Positions 50,835 to 63,602 of a DNA stretch of 64,000 nucleotides are shown piece after piece. Each line of letters starts with the position of its first letter. Within the stretch, counting starts at the first letter, position 1. The translations under genes were made by a program, and so were the position numbers. The notes under the pieces were generated by a model, which saw nothing but the letters and a program-made list of their open reading frames with translations, did not search any database and was not told the DNA's origin. This stretch comes from Rhytidiadelphus loreus (lineage: Eukaryota; Streptophyta; Bryopsida; Hypnales; Hylocomiaceae), in contig OX344761.1 in assembly GCA_947034895.1 (NCBI GenBank), positions 22,208,863 to 22,272,862 of the forward strand, in the 5' to 3' direction.

Positions 50835-53104
50835 GGGCGGATGGAATTGCAGTCAGGAAGGAAGCTTGACGGACAGCTCTTGCACACAATGGACGGGAAA
50901 GCACTCACCGCAAACAGACTGCTGGATGGGGAGCGGACGGCTGGCAGACGAGTTGCGGTTGGGTTGGACGGATTGGAAGCGGACGAGTGGCGAATGGTCA
51001 TGGATTACTTCCTTAGAGTAGTGATGAAGTCTTCTTTTTCCAAATATGTATTCCAAAATTGTGCTTGCCCCCCAAATCAACCATGGTCACTAAAGGGTGA
51101 AAGTACACCCAATATCAACCACTTTTAAGGTTGCTACCTCCATAGTACTACAAATAGAGTCATTCACTTTCCAAAATGAATCCACCTTACACCTATCCTT
51201 CTAATGCTCACTATTTTAAATATTCTCCTTGTTTAGTTTCCCTTCAAAAGTAGGGGGCGGTTTTAGGAGTGGTCACCTTATATGGCTAAAAAAGACTTTT
51301 GAAACATTTGAAGGTTATTTAAGAAACTATAAGTTGCAAATCACTATAATTTACAAACAAGTTTTAAAATAATTCTAAAAACTCTCGCACCAATTAGATA
51401 GGATCTCAATCCATAACCTCAATAGGATTGATTTCATGATAGATGTTGAAGAAGGATAATGACCTATTCGGAAACTACCCTATTAGTATAATAAGTTCGT
51501 TCCAAGGGAGACGGTCAAGTAGGACTTTTCTATGCTAATAGGTTCAATAACCCAATTTGGAATTCTATAGCCAAAAACATCACTACAATGACATTGCACT
51601 CACAATACAAAATTCCAACTTGGCTCACAGATCAAACTTTCAAACTTAACAAATAAAATCAATCAATCAAGTGCACATACATATGCCCAAACACCATCAC
51701 ATATGAAAATATATTTCGTATTAACTCAAATTTGGTGACAAATCACCATTACAGCTTATAGTTTCATTTATAACATCACCATTTATCTCGCTTTCTCACA
51801 GCTTACATTCAAAATTAATTACCACTCAAACATAAACTCTTCAACTTCCAGTCCTCCAACTAGGACATACACATTTTTCATCACTTCCTAGATCACCCTC
51901 GTGATACTGCAAGACTAACACTCTAACACAATCCAATCACCAACTTGGAAATCACACAAACACAAAACACAAATACACAGCACACCCGGCTAGGACATGA
52001 CTGAATTCTTCAACAGATGGTAAGGAAAATGAAAGCAAAACTAGCCCAAATAGGCTCCCACTAATGGTTACCACATTGAGAGAGATGACTAACTACCAAA
52101 TAACTACCAAATTGGAACTTGAATTTCAACCACCTCCCCACATTCAACATCCCATTTTACAAGACATGAAAAACTGCCAAATCAAACTAACAACTAATCT
52201 ACTTACCCCTTTACCCACTCACACATTCCCATTTGGAAATTAAATTGGCCATAGCCCCTCCTTAACTGAACAAACCTACCAAAAGACTGCAACTTAGATC
52301 AAATAGTTTGACAAAATAACCAAATTAGACATCCAATTAACCAAAAACTTGTCAAGAACAAACCAAATACACATAAAATCACACAACAATTAACAAATCC
52401 TAAAGCCTAGTTGGTTATCTACAATAGACGACAATCTCTCACTGGATGAGGAGAAGACATGTTCTTTATTTTATACCATGGGGATGCTTTGGTATTACAA
52501 GGCTTATGTTCTGGCATCTAAATTGAGCACAATTGACTAAGATCCAACCATTCAATATGTTTAGTAAGTTAATGAAAAAAATAAGTCTTTGAGATGAATG
52601 TCAAGTGGATCAAAAATTGCCCAAGTAGCTCATGGCTATCTAGCCTAAGTCCCATCTTTAGCTTCATCTCAAGGTGTTGTTGTATACTTGTATAGATTTT
52701 TTTTCACCATTGAAATCAAATTCAATATGTACTACACAGTATCCAAATGCCATGTTTATTTGTTTTAAGTGTTATCAATTTTTTTACAAGTCCTATGAGA
52801 ACTTCAAAAAATGTTGTTCCAATTGTTTCACAGAATGTTGTTTTTGTAAAACATTGAAAAAAATTGTTTGGATTTTGTCCTTCTCTAACAAAACATTTTT
52901 AAAATCATCCATTTGAAATAGGCCCATGTTGATGTGGTGGTGCCACCGCATCTATTTCACTTTGCTTCAAAAGCCATTCATGCATGATTTGTGGTATGAG
53001 TTGAAAAGACAACTTATTATATACACACAGGGTGGTATTAAGAGGTAACACAAAGAATATGGGATATGTAAATAAGTTCATAGTTAAAAGAAGACTTTGA
53101 AAAC
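50835..53104. other. Intergenic DNA without recognised genes
   Basis: Immediately right of the foldback is a slightly GC-richer tract (to about 51000) open on both strands but without domains. The rest is AT-rich, with many CAAAT/ACACAAA stretches and no splice-consistent open frame. Confidence 0.3.
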
Positions 53105-53620
53105 CTAAACCGTCGCCCTAAATCCTAAACCCACCGCCATGCGTAGAACGTGAATTAATTTCTCCGAAATTGTTGTTCTATAGGATCGTGTCCTGCGGGT
53201 TGCAGTCCTGTATTTGTGCAGGACGAGGACGTTGACAGGGTCATTCCATCGCTGGTGCTCTGTCGGGGGCATGGATGGACGGAGGAGGACTGGCCGGGCC
53301 CATGGTGTGACCCGGGTACCAGGGAGGCTGGGCCCACCTTCGTATGTTCGATTTAACGTCGTACCTTCCCAATTTGCTTGGGAAGCTCTCTCGTTCCCAA
53401 GGGCTCTCTCTATCATCCTTCGTTGCGACAATGACTGGGACGCAAAGGCCCGTCGGGGGATGAGTCTGGAATCGGGTGGTCTTGATGTATACCCGGTGTG
53501 TCTGATACCCGTAAGAGAGGATGATATTCTTATTGTGGAGCGGAGGCTGATAGAACAGGATATCCATCTGTGTATGTATAACAGAATTACTTATAAGTAT
53601 CCGCATGGATAATTGGAACT
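53105..53620. other. GC-rich island, open on both strands, origin unknown
   Basis: About 500 bp of much higher GC than either flank. The plus frame at 53214-53612 is open for 132 codons and the minus frame at 53105-53431 for 108 codons (with SLPGTRVTPWARPVLLRP). Neither shows a domain I can name. Abrupt composition borders and dual-strand openness suggest inserted DNA, for example an organelle-derived fragment or retroelement piece, but I cannot prove a source. Confidence 0.3.
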
Positions 53621-54467
53621 TTGGAGTTTGTAGTTTTTTGGCACAATTCTACAGGTCTGATTTGACTTGGTATGAAAAGGAACCAAATTCTGGTTTTAAT
53701 AATAATTTGAAGTTAAAATAAAATCTAACTAGGTTACAATTTTTATTTGTATATATTATTTTATTTTTTGAAGCCTAGTTTTAGCATCGAAAATTTGATT
53801 TTGAAAATGAATGATTATAATTTTTCTATTCGAGATTCTGTACAAGGGTGTCCATTGTAAATCTTGATTTTTAAAGTTCAGAGTTCTTGGAAATGAGCCT
53901 CAAATACATTAAATCTTGGAGAAAAATAATATTAGAAATTCATTAAAAAATAAATCATAGAGTACATTTTGAGAAGTCAAATATTGATTGGGGTTGTGAA
54001 ATTTATAACCTTTAACCTTGTATTTCTTTGGTGACCAATTCTTTAGATTTGACTTGTCAAAAGAGGATTGAAAGACTTCAAATTACTTTCATAGTTTTAA
54101 CACCATCATGATCAAGCATTATAATTTTTCAATCCATAAGTGATATTTTGTATTTCCTTTTCCTATGTGATTTTAACATGTCTAGTTTTAATTTTCACAA
54201 TTACAATCCAAAAGGAACATATTAAACTTATTAAAATGTTGACTTTTTGTTCAATGTAGAGCAAATTCCAAGAAGTTTAAAAAAAAGGCTACCGTCCTAA
54301 AGGACCAAAAGGCCACCACATGGCTTCTTCAATTATATTTGTAGAAAATTTGAGATGTCAACCTTATTAACAGTCAATGAACAACAAAGAGCCCTTAGAT
54401 GATTTTTCCGTGGAATCTATTAGAACTATTTACACTCAAATGTGTACGCATCTTGGACAAATTTTGT

Positions 54468-56788
54468 CACTACAAAAAAATGAATACATTTGCGATTGCA
54501 AAATGTGACTACATAGCAGTCATTCCAAACACTATTGACTGCAAAATGACTTCTAGGTCCTGGAGTCATTGTGGACAAGTCATATATATAAATGATTGCT
54601 AGTGTATTATCACCATCCATTTAGGACTTGGATGTACAATTGGATGAGAAATTTGTGGTTTTAGGCTGATAAAGAAAACTTGGACTTAAGGAAATGGCTA
54701 TCAAGCTGCTATGTGGAAAGCGACCAAAAATTGGACCTACGTGGACATCCACGTGTCCAGTCATTCTTTAATCATTTTGAAGTCACAAGGACCCATCTAA
54801 AATTTGACATGGACATCCAAGTGTCCAATCATTCTTTAGTCATTTTGGAGTGACAATGGACCCTTTTTAAATCTAACATGGACATCCACGTGTCCAATCA
54901 TTCTTTAGTCATTTTGGAGTTACGATGGACCCTTTTTAAATCTGACGTGGACATCCAAATAGGAAGTTATTTTCTAGTCATTGTGGAGTTGCAACAAACC
55001 CTTCAAACATCTGAGGTGGACATTCTCATATCTAGTCATTTGTCAATCATTCTTTAATTTTGAATGACCCATTATACATCTGACATGGATTTCCACATGG
55101 AAAGTGCAAAAAGGAGTGTAATGACAAGTCCACAAACAATCATTCTTCGGTTGCATACCATTTATATACAAATACATTCAAATTTTCACAACAATACCTC
55201 ATACAACATATACAATACATCATACACCATACAATACATTGTATGCTATCCCACAATTGGCATATATGTCACATGACTTCCCAAGTCACTTTGAGTGTGA
55301 ATGTGTATAGTTCAAATGACAAACCTTTTATACAAGTGGGGTGGTAGAAGGCAAGACAAACCTTGTGGGATTTATAAAATGCGGGACTTATGCTATAAGT
55401 AATATTTTAGATCTCAGTTAGGCATAATAGATTAATTTTTTCCAAAAAACTTTGTACTAATAAAAGTTGAGAAATCAATCTCACTTTCATCTCCAATTTC
55501 TTTTTTAAGATTTGGAGCCTCAAATCAAAAGTTATGGACCTATTTGAGAAAAGGATTATAAAGAATATTTTCTTTGACATTTTATAGTTGCTTTTAAGTC
55601 ATACATTAGTGGTTTCTTAGTGGTTTTTTGGTTGCTTCCTAGTTGCTTCCAAACTTCATTTCCATTTGTCTTATATCAATTGTCCCATATCAATTGTAAA
55701 GAGTACCATTATATTGGACATATAAGACTTGTAAGTTGTTGTAGACTTTTGCAATGAATTTTGTTGATAGAATTGTAAGATTTATACAATTTGTAGATTT
55801 CAACAATCTATAGAAATCAACAAGTATTTAAATCAAAGAAGTTTTAAAATCTATGAAATTGTATGGTTTCTTAATTAATCTATTAAATACCAATATTTGA
55901 ATTTTTGAAATCTAGGAAGAAGGTAGATCTGAAATTTTGAAATCTAAAAGAAATTAGATTTGAAATTCTAAAATCTAAAAAAAGTTAGATCTGAAATTCT
56001 AAAATCTAGAAAAAGGTAGATCTAAAATTTTAAAATGTTGAAAGAAGGTAGACCTGAAATTTTGAAATCTACAAATCATCAAGATTAATATTTTAAAATC
56101 TACAAACCTACAAGTTGCAAACAAAAAACACTATTTTGTTCTAGTGATAGAACCATATAAAACATAAAAGAAAAAAGAAAAACTTGCAAAAAAGGTAAAA
56201 GATAAAGAATTGTCAAAGCACGTTGTACAATGTATTGACATGGGAATCATTTACAAGTTGTGATTCAGTCATTCCATAGTGCCATTACAGTGAATGCAAG
56301 TCATAATATTTCTTCAACTGAGCCAATGGCATTTTCCTATGCCTTCAGTTTTTATCTTTTTCTTTATAGTACAAAGAAATATGGAACCTGATGGCCACGT
56401 CAATCATCTTTAACTCAAAACTTCCCAAAAAACACATTGTAGGGTCCTTGACTCCTTGCAGTCATTTTGTAGTCGCATTAGGGGCCCTGAAGTTATTTTG
56501 TAATCACACTAGAGTGTCGTACAGTCACAATCTATGATTGGTACCTACTAAAGTACGTCAGACTAAAGTGTCGTAAGTCAAACTTTGTGGATGTAGTGAA
56601 TGAGAGAACTGCGGATGAAACTAGGTCTATCCCCGTCTTCACTCTGCAGTCGCATTGTTGACTTCAAAATGACAGACATTGTCAAAACTAAATTATTGGT
56701 GCAATTAGGGAATTGTAGTCATTTTTTAGTCATTCCGGAGAACCGGTCATTCTTTTGCAGTTGCATTTGTGGCCATTTTTTTGTAGTG
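54468..56788. mobile_element. Non-autonomous CACTA-like transposon (2.3 kb)
   Basis: The left end is CACTACAAAAAAATG and the right end CATTTTTTTGTAGTG, perfect 15-bp inverted termini. TGT flanks both sides (54465-54467 and 56789-56791), a 3-bp target duplication typical of EnSpm/CACTA. Subterminal regions repeat short motifs in both orientations (GACTGCAAAATGAC, AGTCATTTTGTAGTCGCA), another hallmark. The interior has a 69-bp minisatellite at 54742 and several AAATCTAGAAAAAGGTAGAT-type repeats near 55920-56060. No transposase frame is present, so it would depend on an autonomous relative. Confidence 0.8.
54742..55090. repeat. 69-bp minisatellite inside the CACTA-like element
   Basis: Units start with GGACATCCACGTGTCC-like text at 54742, 54811, 54880, 54949 and about 55017, spacings 69, 69, 69 and 68 bp. 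Each unit also has TCATTCTTTAGTCATTTTGG and a GACCCTTTTTAAATCTGAC-like part. The middle units are most alike; the last is diverged. Confidence 0.8.
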
Positions 56789-56791
56789 TGT

Positions 56792-59700
56792 TGATGCAAA
56801 AAATGATGCTACATTCAATGCATGCTAATGGTAACTTGGTGTTCAAAAATTATTCATAGAAGATATGTTCCAAGTCACGATTCTTCCAAGACTACTATAG
56901 ACACTTTTCAAATTTGGTGTACTCTCGATACCTTCTTGATGCAACAAAACAATAGCAATGCTAATCAAAGTTGATGGAATGCATGGTATATTGTACTTTG
57001 TTTTGTAACTACTCAACTTTGCATGGACACAATTGCACTGTCAACAATCCTAACTATAAATAGCATTGACCTCAAGTAGTTTGGAAAGTAAGAAGACTTA
57101 CAACTTAATACATGGACTAAACCTAAAATGTCCTATAGAAATGAGATAGCCAAAAGAGTGATCACATACACATGCATCAATTATTATAGGGCTTCTTAAA
57201 GTGTATATTTTTTCCCCACTTGGAAGCATTTCTACTTGATGTGCTCAATAAGAGCTTGGATGAATAGTTTGTTTGTTCAAACATTTGAGGAGCTTTGCAA
57301 TGTCACACCAATTAGTCTTCACTTTACACTCAATCCATACAAAACTCTTTCTTACCTCACTATGCCTCTAATATTGTCTGATAATTCCACAAAGAAACTT
57401 TGTGATGGCTATAGTTGGAAATTTTTTGCAAGGACCCCTGGTTCAAGCACTATTAGATGTTACTCAACATATAAGAAGTTATCTACATCTATATAATGCA
57501 AGTGTACAAAAATAAAAAGATGAAGAAATCAAATTCAAACCTCTAGATTCCAATAACCTTCCTTGAATTTGTCTCACTAAGATTGGCAAATGATCCGGCT
57601 ATGGTTTCAACATATGTGAAGTTATTAAGAACTAGGCCCTAGTAAAGTGAAATGTCTTTGTCATCTTGCATAAAATAACAGAAGTCAAATCATTACGAGC
57701 ACATACTTAAACTCAAAAGATTATAAGAGAAAATTTAAGATTGAAATCAAATTGATTCAAGGTCCCATGACACTTTTGCTTTGGACATTCATATTGACAC
57801 CAATGTAAATTGTGTGGGTAATCAAAACATCCACACTCACATTTATAACTACACATTGGTTTTACTTCCATTTTCAGAATGATAAAGGTGATCAAACTAG
57901 CAAACTTGAAAACCACATGAATTCATGGTGATATGAAACTTGAATCAACAAAGAAAAAGATGATGAGTATTAAAAAGAATATATATAATTGTCTTTGACA
58001 AATTATTTTTGTTGCCTTACAAAATTCTACAACATCATAATTTGAAATTGAACACGTCAAATAGTGTACTAACAAATGTGCATTATAAGCTTCATATACT
58101 TAACATCTTACATATGACATTGAAACTTATAGAAAATCAGCAATTACATATTCATGTAATGAATGTAGTAGAATAATGTCTAGGTATATGATACATGAGT
58201 CCGTGGCTTGGGATGCCACTGGTTTTAAATTCAATGGACTAATATACAATGAAATGAATTGAATATGTAGCCAAAACCTTTGTTTGTTGAGTCAAATTGA
58301 TTGAATCATAACTAATGTGGATCTGAAATTACCATCACACTTTGAATAACCATATGTTTGGGCATATCAAATGAATGTGCTATTCAAGTTGTAGTGGGTC
58401 TCTAAAATGTATTTGTGGACTATCTGCAAGTGCACAATATTAATTAATTTTTTCACTCCTCAAAATTAGATTTGGTAGATGCATCTTTAGAGAGGACTAT
58501 TAATTGAAAGCATGTATGGCATTAATTTCATAAACCATCAAATGACTTATAAACCAAATTAAAAATATCATTAATAACTATAATATATCAAAAAATAATA
58601 TTATAATAAAATAATATTATAATAAAATAATATTAACATAATTATACATGTTAAATAGTAATATAATTATAATATATTATATATAAAATAGTTAATATTA
58701 TGATATAATATATATTATTATAACTATAATCATAATTATGTAGATATTATCTATAACATAATAATAACATATTGTTAATTATCATAATATTATATAATAT
58801 ACAATTGGCTTAACATTATAGTTAATATTATCTTATATATTAATTATTGTAGTTATTATATCATACTTAATCAATGATTATGATATTTAATTTAATCGTT
58901 TTATTGTAGTTGTCTTGTATTTTGGTAACTTTTTGTTTTTTTAAGTGTGTCTCTGATTTTGAAGTGTTGGAATGTCTCGAATTTTGTGAGAGCTTTGATT
59001 GAGATTTAGGGTTTTCTATAGTAGAAGATTCCTTCCATTGCAATGGTGTTGTCCACAACGATGCTACCATGTGAGCGGGGAGCGGCGAGCGTTGAGCATT
59101 GAGCAATGAGCAATTAGATTTGAGCGCTCATAACAAGAATATATACTAAAAATAGACATGTCAGAATAATAAATAGTTTTGTCAGATCCCAAAATAGTAA
59201 TGTCAGAAATCCAAAAAAGGAAAAATTTAGTAAAAGCTTTGTAAATTTTATATTATAAATACACACTGAAATTTTTTCAACAAAGATTATTACATCCATA
59301 GACATGCTATATGAATGAACCTTACATATATGTCATCCATTTATTATCCATCCATCTAGCATCCAGCATCCATTTATCATCCATCCATCCATCATTCATT
59401 TATCATCCATCCATCATCCATCCAAATAAGTCTTCATTTTAATTTTGCTATATATCCCCCAAAATTTAATTTTTTGGTTTAGGTTTATAGTTTATGAATG
59501 ACATTAATTTATTAAGATTGTTAGGGTTTGTATTGTTCATTTGGAAGCTTTTTTTTTTATCTAATTTTGCACTGCTTCAATGCTCCTTGGAATCCAATAG
59601 CCATCTTAGAGGTCATTTGTAGAAATGTAATAATTTATGCAACAACAAAATTTTCCATCATTTAGAGCTATTCAGAATCCTAAAGGCCATTATTATTCAC

Positions 59701-60047
59701 TACAAAACTATGGAACAATTACTTCAACAATGTTTTTTGGTCACAATAATGTGTCCCTTGGAACCAAAGAGCATCTTCCCAAATCATTTGTAGAACTGTA
59801 ATACTTCACTCAAATTACAACACATTATAGTATTGTTGAATTCATCTTTTTTTATGTATTTTTTTTTATGTTTATGGTTTTACAAATGATTAAAATAAGC
59901 CCTAGGAGTCCTTGAACAAACTATTCTTCCTTTCAAGTGATTAGCCTTTGAAGCACGTTAGAGCTAAGACAATGAATTATTACTTATCCACCTCTAAACA
60001 AAATTGGTGGTAATTTCACTATCTACTACTAGATGTCTACACAACAT
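56792..60047. other. AT-rich intergenic DNA without recognised genes
   Basis: Only short open frames were seen. A nearly pure A/T tract lies at about 58560-58860. A GAGC-type direct repeat run is at 59075-59110. No domain or splice-consistent gene could be supported. Confidence 0.35.
59331..59425. repeat. CATC/ATCC microsatellite
   Basis: Interrupted tetranucleotide repeats of CATC and CATT units on the plus strand, about 95 bp. Simple repeat; no further role visible. Confidence 0.75.
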
Positions 60048-62223
60048 CTATAGATTGCTATTTTGAAGAAGTAACTTCACTTCATTGAAGCTCAGACTTG
60101 GAGCATGGATATACTTGTCATCTTCAGAATTGGCTTTGCATACAAATCTAAAGATGTAATACAGATGCTTGCAATTCACCCATGATTTCCTGCTCCCAAG
60201 TGCAGTTGAACTCATAGTAACAAAGTCTTTGCAGGTACAAGTAGGGAAGTCTGAAATTGTGACCCGATATACCTTTTGGTGGGGAAAGATACCTGACATT
60301 AAAGTTATGACTCGCCCATATCCAGGGTATGGAATGACAACTATAGATTGAATGACAACTTTCAAATTTTGTGTTGTCTCCCACTTGTTACGGTGGTCAA
60401 CTGTAGGTGCATTAAGGTTACGCCTGATGGTCCTCCCCAATTGCTTCGTGGGATGTACATTAGAGTCAGATGGTTGCATATCTATATCCAGTTGCGGTGA
60501 ACAAAGAGAAGACACACCTTTCTTTGTGCTGTCTTCATTAAAAAGGTGGAATGCTACATTGCCTACCTCTTCAGTTTGTAGTTGAAACCCTGCTTCTTCT
60601 AAGGAAAGAATCTATGATTTGGTGAGATGTGTTCCCTTTGCTACGGGCCATACAATTGGAAGAGCGGGCTAGTCGTGAACCCATTTCACCTTAGATCCTC
60701 CTACACAACGGTGAAGGTCATCTGCACAGAACCAGAAATCAAAGTTGATGATGGCTTTTGTTCCGTATTCAGTCATGCGGCCATTGTAGGTAGGCGCTGC
60801 CGTTCCACTCTTTTTTTATATATTTATCTTGGCACCGCATTTCTTCTTCATCCCAACTTGAATGTCATGACAAGTCTTTCCTTCTTTCTTACACCTCGCA
60901 ATGTGCCATAGAGAATGATTACAATCGGTTTCAAAAACATTGGTAGCATGTGGACATGCCAAGTTTGGTTCACCTTCATCTCTCACAGTTGGCGTTGATG
61001 TGCTTGCTTCTTTCCTTGCTCTAATTGAACGAGTCTGAACCATTGGTGTAGAGAAGTTAACTGTATCGTGGCGGTGAGAATCGCCGTCCGCCCCTAGTGG
61101 GAGATCTAATTTGCGCTTTGTGGATCCAAAAAGTTCTTCGCCTTCCAAATGTGGGACCCACGTAGCGAATAACTAGGCACTAGGAAGTTGGCAACAATCT
61201 TAGCAAACTTAGTTGGATTCTTGCTTCGTCTTGCAACTCGAAGGCGAAGTTCATCTAAGTTGGGGCCAGTGCCAGATGTATATCCTTGAAGGTACGCCCA
61301 ATAGTTGGTAGATTGTTGAATAGCTCGCATCATGTCATCTGTAGTAGCAATGTACAAGCAAGTACCTCTCTTTCCGGACATTTGCAACCATTTATTGTGC
61401 ACTGTTTCTGCTAGGTTGCAAGAAGGCATTTCTACTAGTTCCTCCAAGCTCAAGTTCTGTAGCACAACAAACGTTTCAAAACTAGGTTTTGAAATGCCTA
61501 TTATTGAATTCAAAACTAAATGACAACATGTCTAATTTGTACATTGCTAGAGTTTTGTGAAGAAGTCATTAGATTTCAAAGACATGAATTTCTAGCTCTT
61601 AAGGCATTTGTTCTTGAATACAATTTAGGTTGTTAGTCTAAAATGTAGGAAAACTAAAGAAGCATATAACTTACCAACTCTAGAAATCCACCCCACTGTC
61701 GATAGCGAAAGTGCCCAAAACCAAGCCAATCATCAAGAGCTCGGAGAAAATCTTCGGATGCAGCCCTTGAAGAGTGCCACCATCCCTTAATTGCAAGGTA
61801 TCTTTCTTTAGCTTCGGCCATTGTTTTAGCATCTTTGTATTGTTTACAAAGCCTTTTGTGAGTTTCTTGGAACTTAGGTTGAATGTGCTTTTTAGTGTGT
61901 CTATTTAGTGATGTTGTCCAATGAAGTAAACACGAGTGCTCCCGATCTTGCATAGGCTCTTGTTTGTTGCCACTCCCATACACGACACGAACAACATGCC
62001 AATTGGCCATTGTGTTGTTAGCTATGAAGCCCTTAAAATTTGGAGATGGAACACCGTGGCGTGCCATAACAGAATTGAGAGATCTCCACATCTGCTCTTG
62101 TGACAACGCATCTTCACTCATCATGTCACAAACACAAATGGTGAGAACTCGACAGAACTCAGCATCATAGACATGTGCAACCATAGTTGTCCATCCCTTC
62201 ACCCTTTTTACATGGTCAAACAT
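60048..62223 (-). pseudogene. SWIM-finger, MULE-like transposase gene, probably decayed
   Basis: Open segments on the minus strand follow the order of a plant DDE-transposase-like protein. The segment 62223-61675 contains VKGWTTMVAHVYDAEF, a conserved GFIANNTMANWHVVRVV-type block, and HRHTKKHI/ERYLAIKGWWHSS-like text. It ends at a GTAAGT donor near 61674. The segment starting at 61456 after CTACAG has ETVHNKWLQMSGKRG. A basic linker lies at 61148-60816. The last segment, 60515-60048, carries a SWIM-type zinc finger, CTCKDF followed by WVNCKHLYYIF (CxC...CxH). The upstream frame is closed by a stop just before 62223, and the later segments are in different frames. It may be an inactivated or partly domesticated element. 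MULE membership is inferred from the SWIM finger and layout, not proven. Confidence 0.55.
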
Positions 62224-62557
62224 GCACCAAGATGATTGTAAATCTCCACCCGGCTACATTCTCTTCACAAGATCCATTCCACTTGCAAAAGATGGAGGCA
62301 CATTAAAAGCTAGGAAATGGAGGCTCCCTTATTGTAAGGATGATATGTTCAAATGTAGGAATAATTATGAAGTAGGTGAGTGAAGAAGGAATGATCTTAG
62401 TGATTGTTGATGTCGTCATAAATAGATGTCCTTCCATTTGATTTGATGAAAATGCATTCATCAAACTTTGAGAGTGCTATGTATAGGTGAGATGGCAAAG
62501 TTGATACCAGATTGAGAAATAGAATTAGTTTCATGCGAGTGTTTTCATTTTGCAGGG

Positions 62558-62854
62558 ATGCCAAAGGATTCTTATAGGAAGAGACGTAAGGCAGGTCTTT
62601 TGTTTTCTAATAAGAAGCAGTTAGAGAAATTGAGGATGCTTCGACGTTTGCAGAAAGCTAATGGAGGTGATATGAGTAGTACTATTCGGACCTTGTCGTA
62701 TGAAGATGATAGACATATTCAGTGTGGAGATAGTTGTATACAAAGTATAGAAGGAACGAAGGTTGTTGAGCTTGATAGCGTGGATGAAATTGAAGACAGT
62801 GTGCGTCAATCAAGTGTACTTGCAGATATCATGTTGCTTGAAAGCATAGAGTTG
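62558..62854 (+). CDS. Unknown open frame/exon (99 codons) with good splice borders
   Basis: It is preceded by a pyrimidine-rich acceptor ending TTTTGCAG just before the ATG at 62558, and ends at GAGTTG|GTAAGT. The protein is Lys/Arg-rich at the start (DSYRKRRKAGLLFSNKKQ, LRMLRRLQKA), then acidic. It points away from the SWIM transposase-like gene. It could be the first coding exon of a second element-encoded protein or a host gene. No following exon was identified and I do not recognise a family. Confidence 0.35.
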
Positions 62855-63419
62855 GTAAGTTAATCTATATTTTTTTATAGAAGATGAGTCATTAGAAATT
62901 TAGAAGGTGAACAATTGAATTTATATGAATTTTTTTTATTAAAGGTGCATTTAGAATAAAACGTCATTTTGTGTATTTCAAGAAGACGATTCCAATGGTA
63001 TATAGCATGTAAAAAACGGAGCTTTTTTGAACATTCTACGGCCTAAAAACGAAATCAGCATATTGGAATCTTCTCTGAAATCTTCAGAATCAGTAGATTT
63101 TTTGACCAAATCTTGCCCGCATAGTTTTTAGACAAGTTTGCTGATTTTTGTAAAATCACTCGTGAGTCCGAAAAATCTAGAAAAAATTAGAGTATGTACT
63201 AAGGTTATAATCTATGCATAGAAAATTTTTGGATCCAAAATCTTCAAAATTAAAGATGTTATTCAGGAGATTCTCTTGCCCTAAATCTACCAATTTTATA
63301 CTCTTTTTTCTTTTTTTTTCCGTCCAGCGCAATGCACACATCCTCGGGTTTTGCTCTCTTCCATACTCTCTTTGTTTTCTTTGTGTGTTGCACTGTACAT
63401 TGGTGGATGTTCTTTCCCA

Positions 63420-63563
63420 ATGAACTTACGAAGTGCAACAATGCGGAAGGATGGAGAGGCGCCTCAAGAAGGCCGTGAGGGTGGTGAGGGCGGCAAGGGT
63501 TTACCTGATTGCATCGAAGGTGTCCACGCTCTGGAAATTGAAGCCACCAAAACACCACAACAG
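63420..63563 (+). CDS. Possible first coding exon of an unknown gene at the window edge
   Basis: After a CT-rich leader (63340-63418) the ATG at 63420 opens 48 codons: MNLRSATMRKDGEAPQEGRE, a Gly/Glu/Lys-rich patch, then CIEGVHALEIEATKTPQQ, ending exactly at a CAG|GTAACA donor. Composition here is richer in GC than the neighbours. The sequence after the donor consists of tandem repeats and would be its intron. No family recognised; the gene would continue beyond the window. Confidence 0.35.
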
Positions 63564-63602
63564 GTAACAGTTTTTACCCTCTTTAAATACTTCCTAGTTT
63601 TG

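Noticed and set aside
53105..53620. rRNA or tRNA gene in the GC-rich island
   Set aside because: No conserved rRNA blocks or tRNA cloverleaf were seen.
60169..60585. Plus-strand ORFs over the SWIM finger segment
   Set aside because: They are reverse-frame shadows of the minus-strand transposase-like protein.
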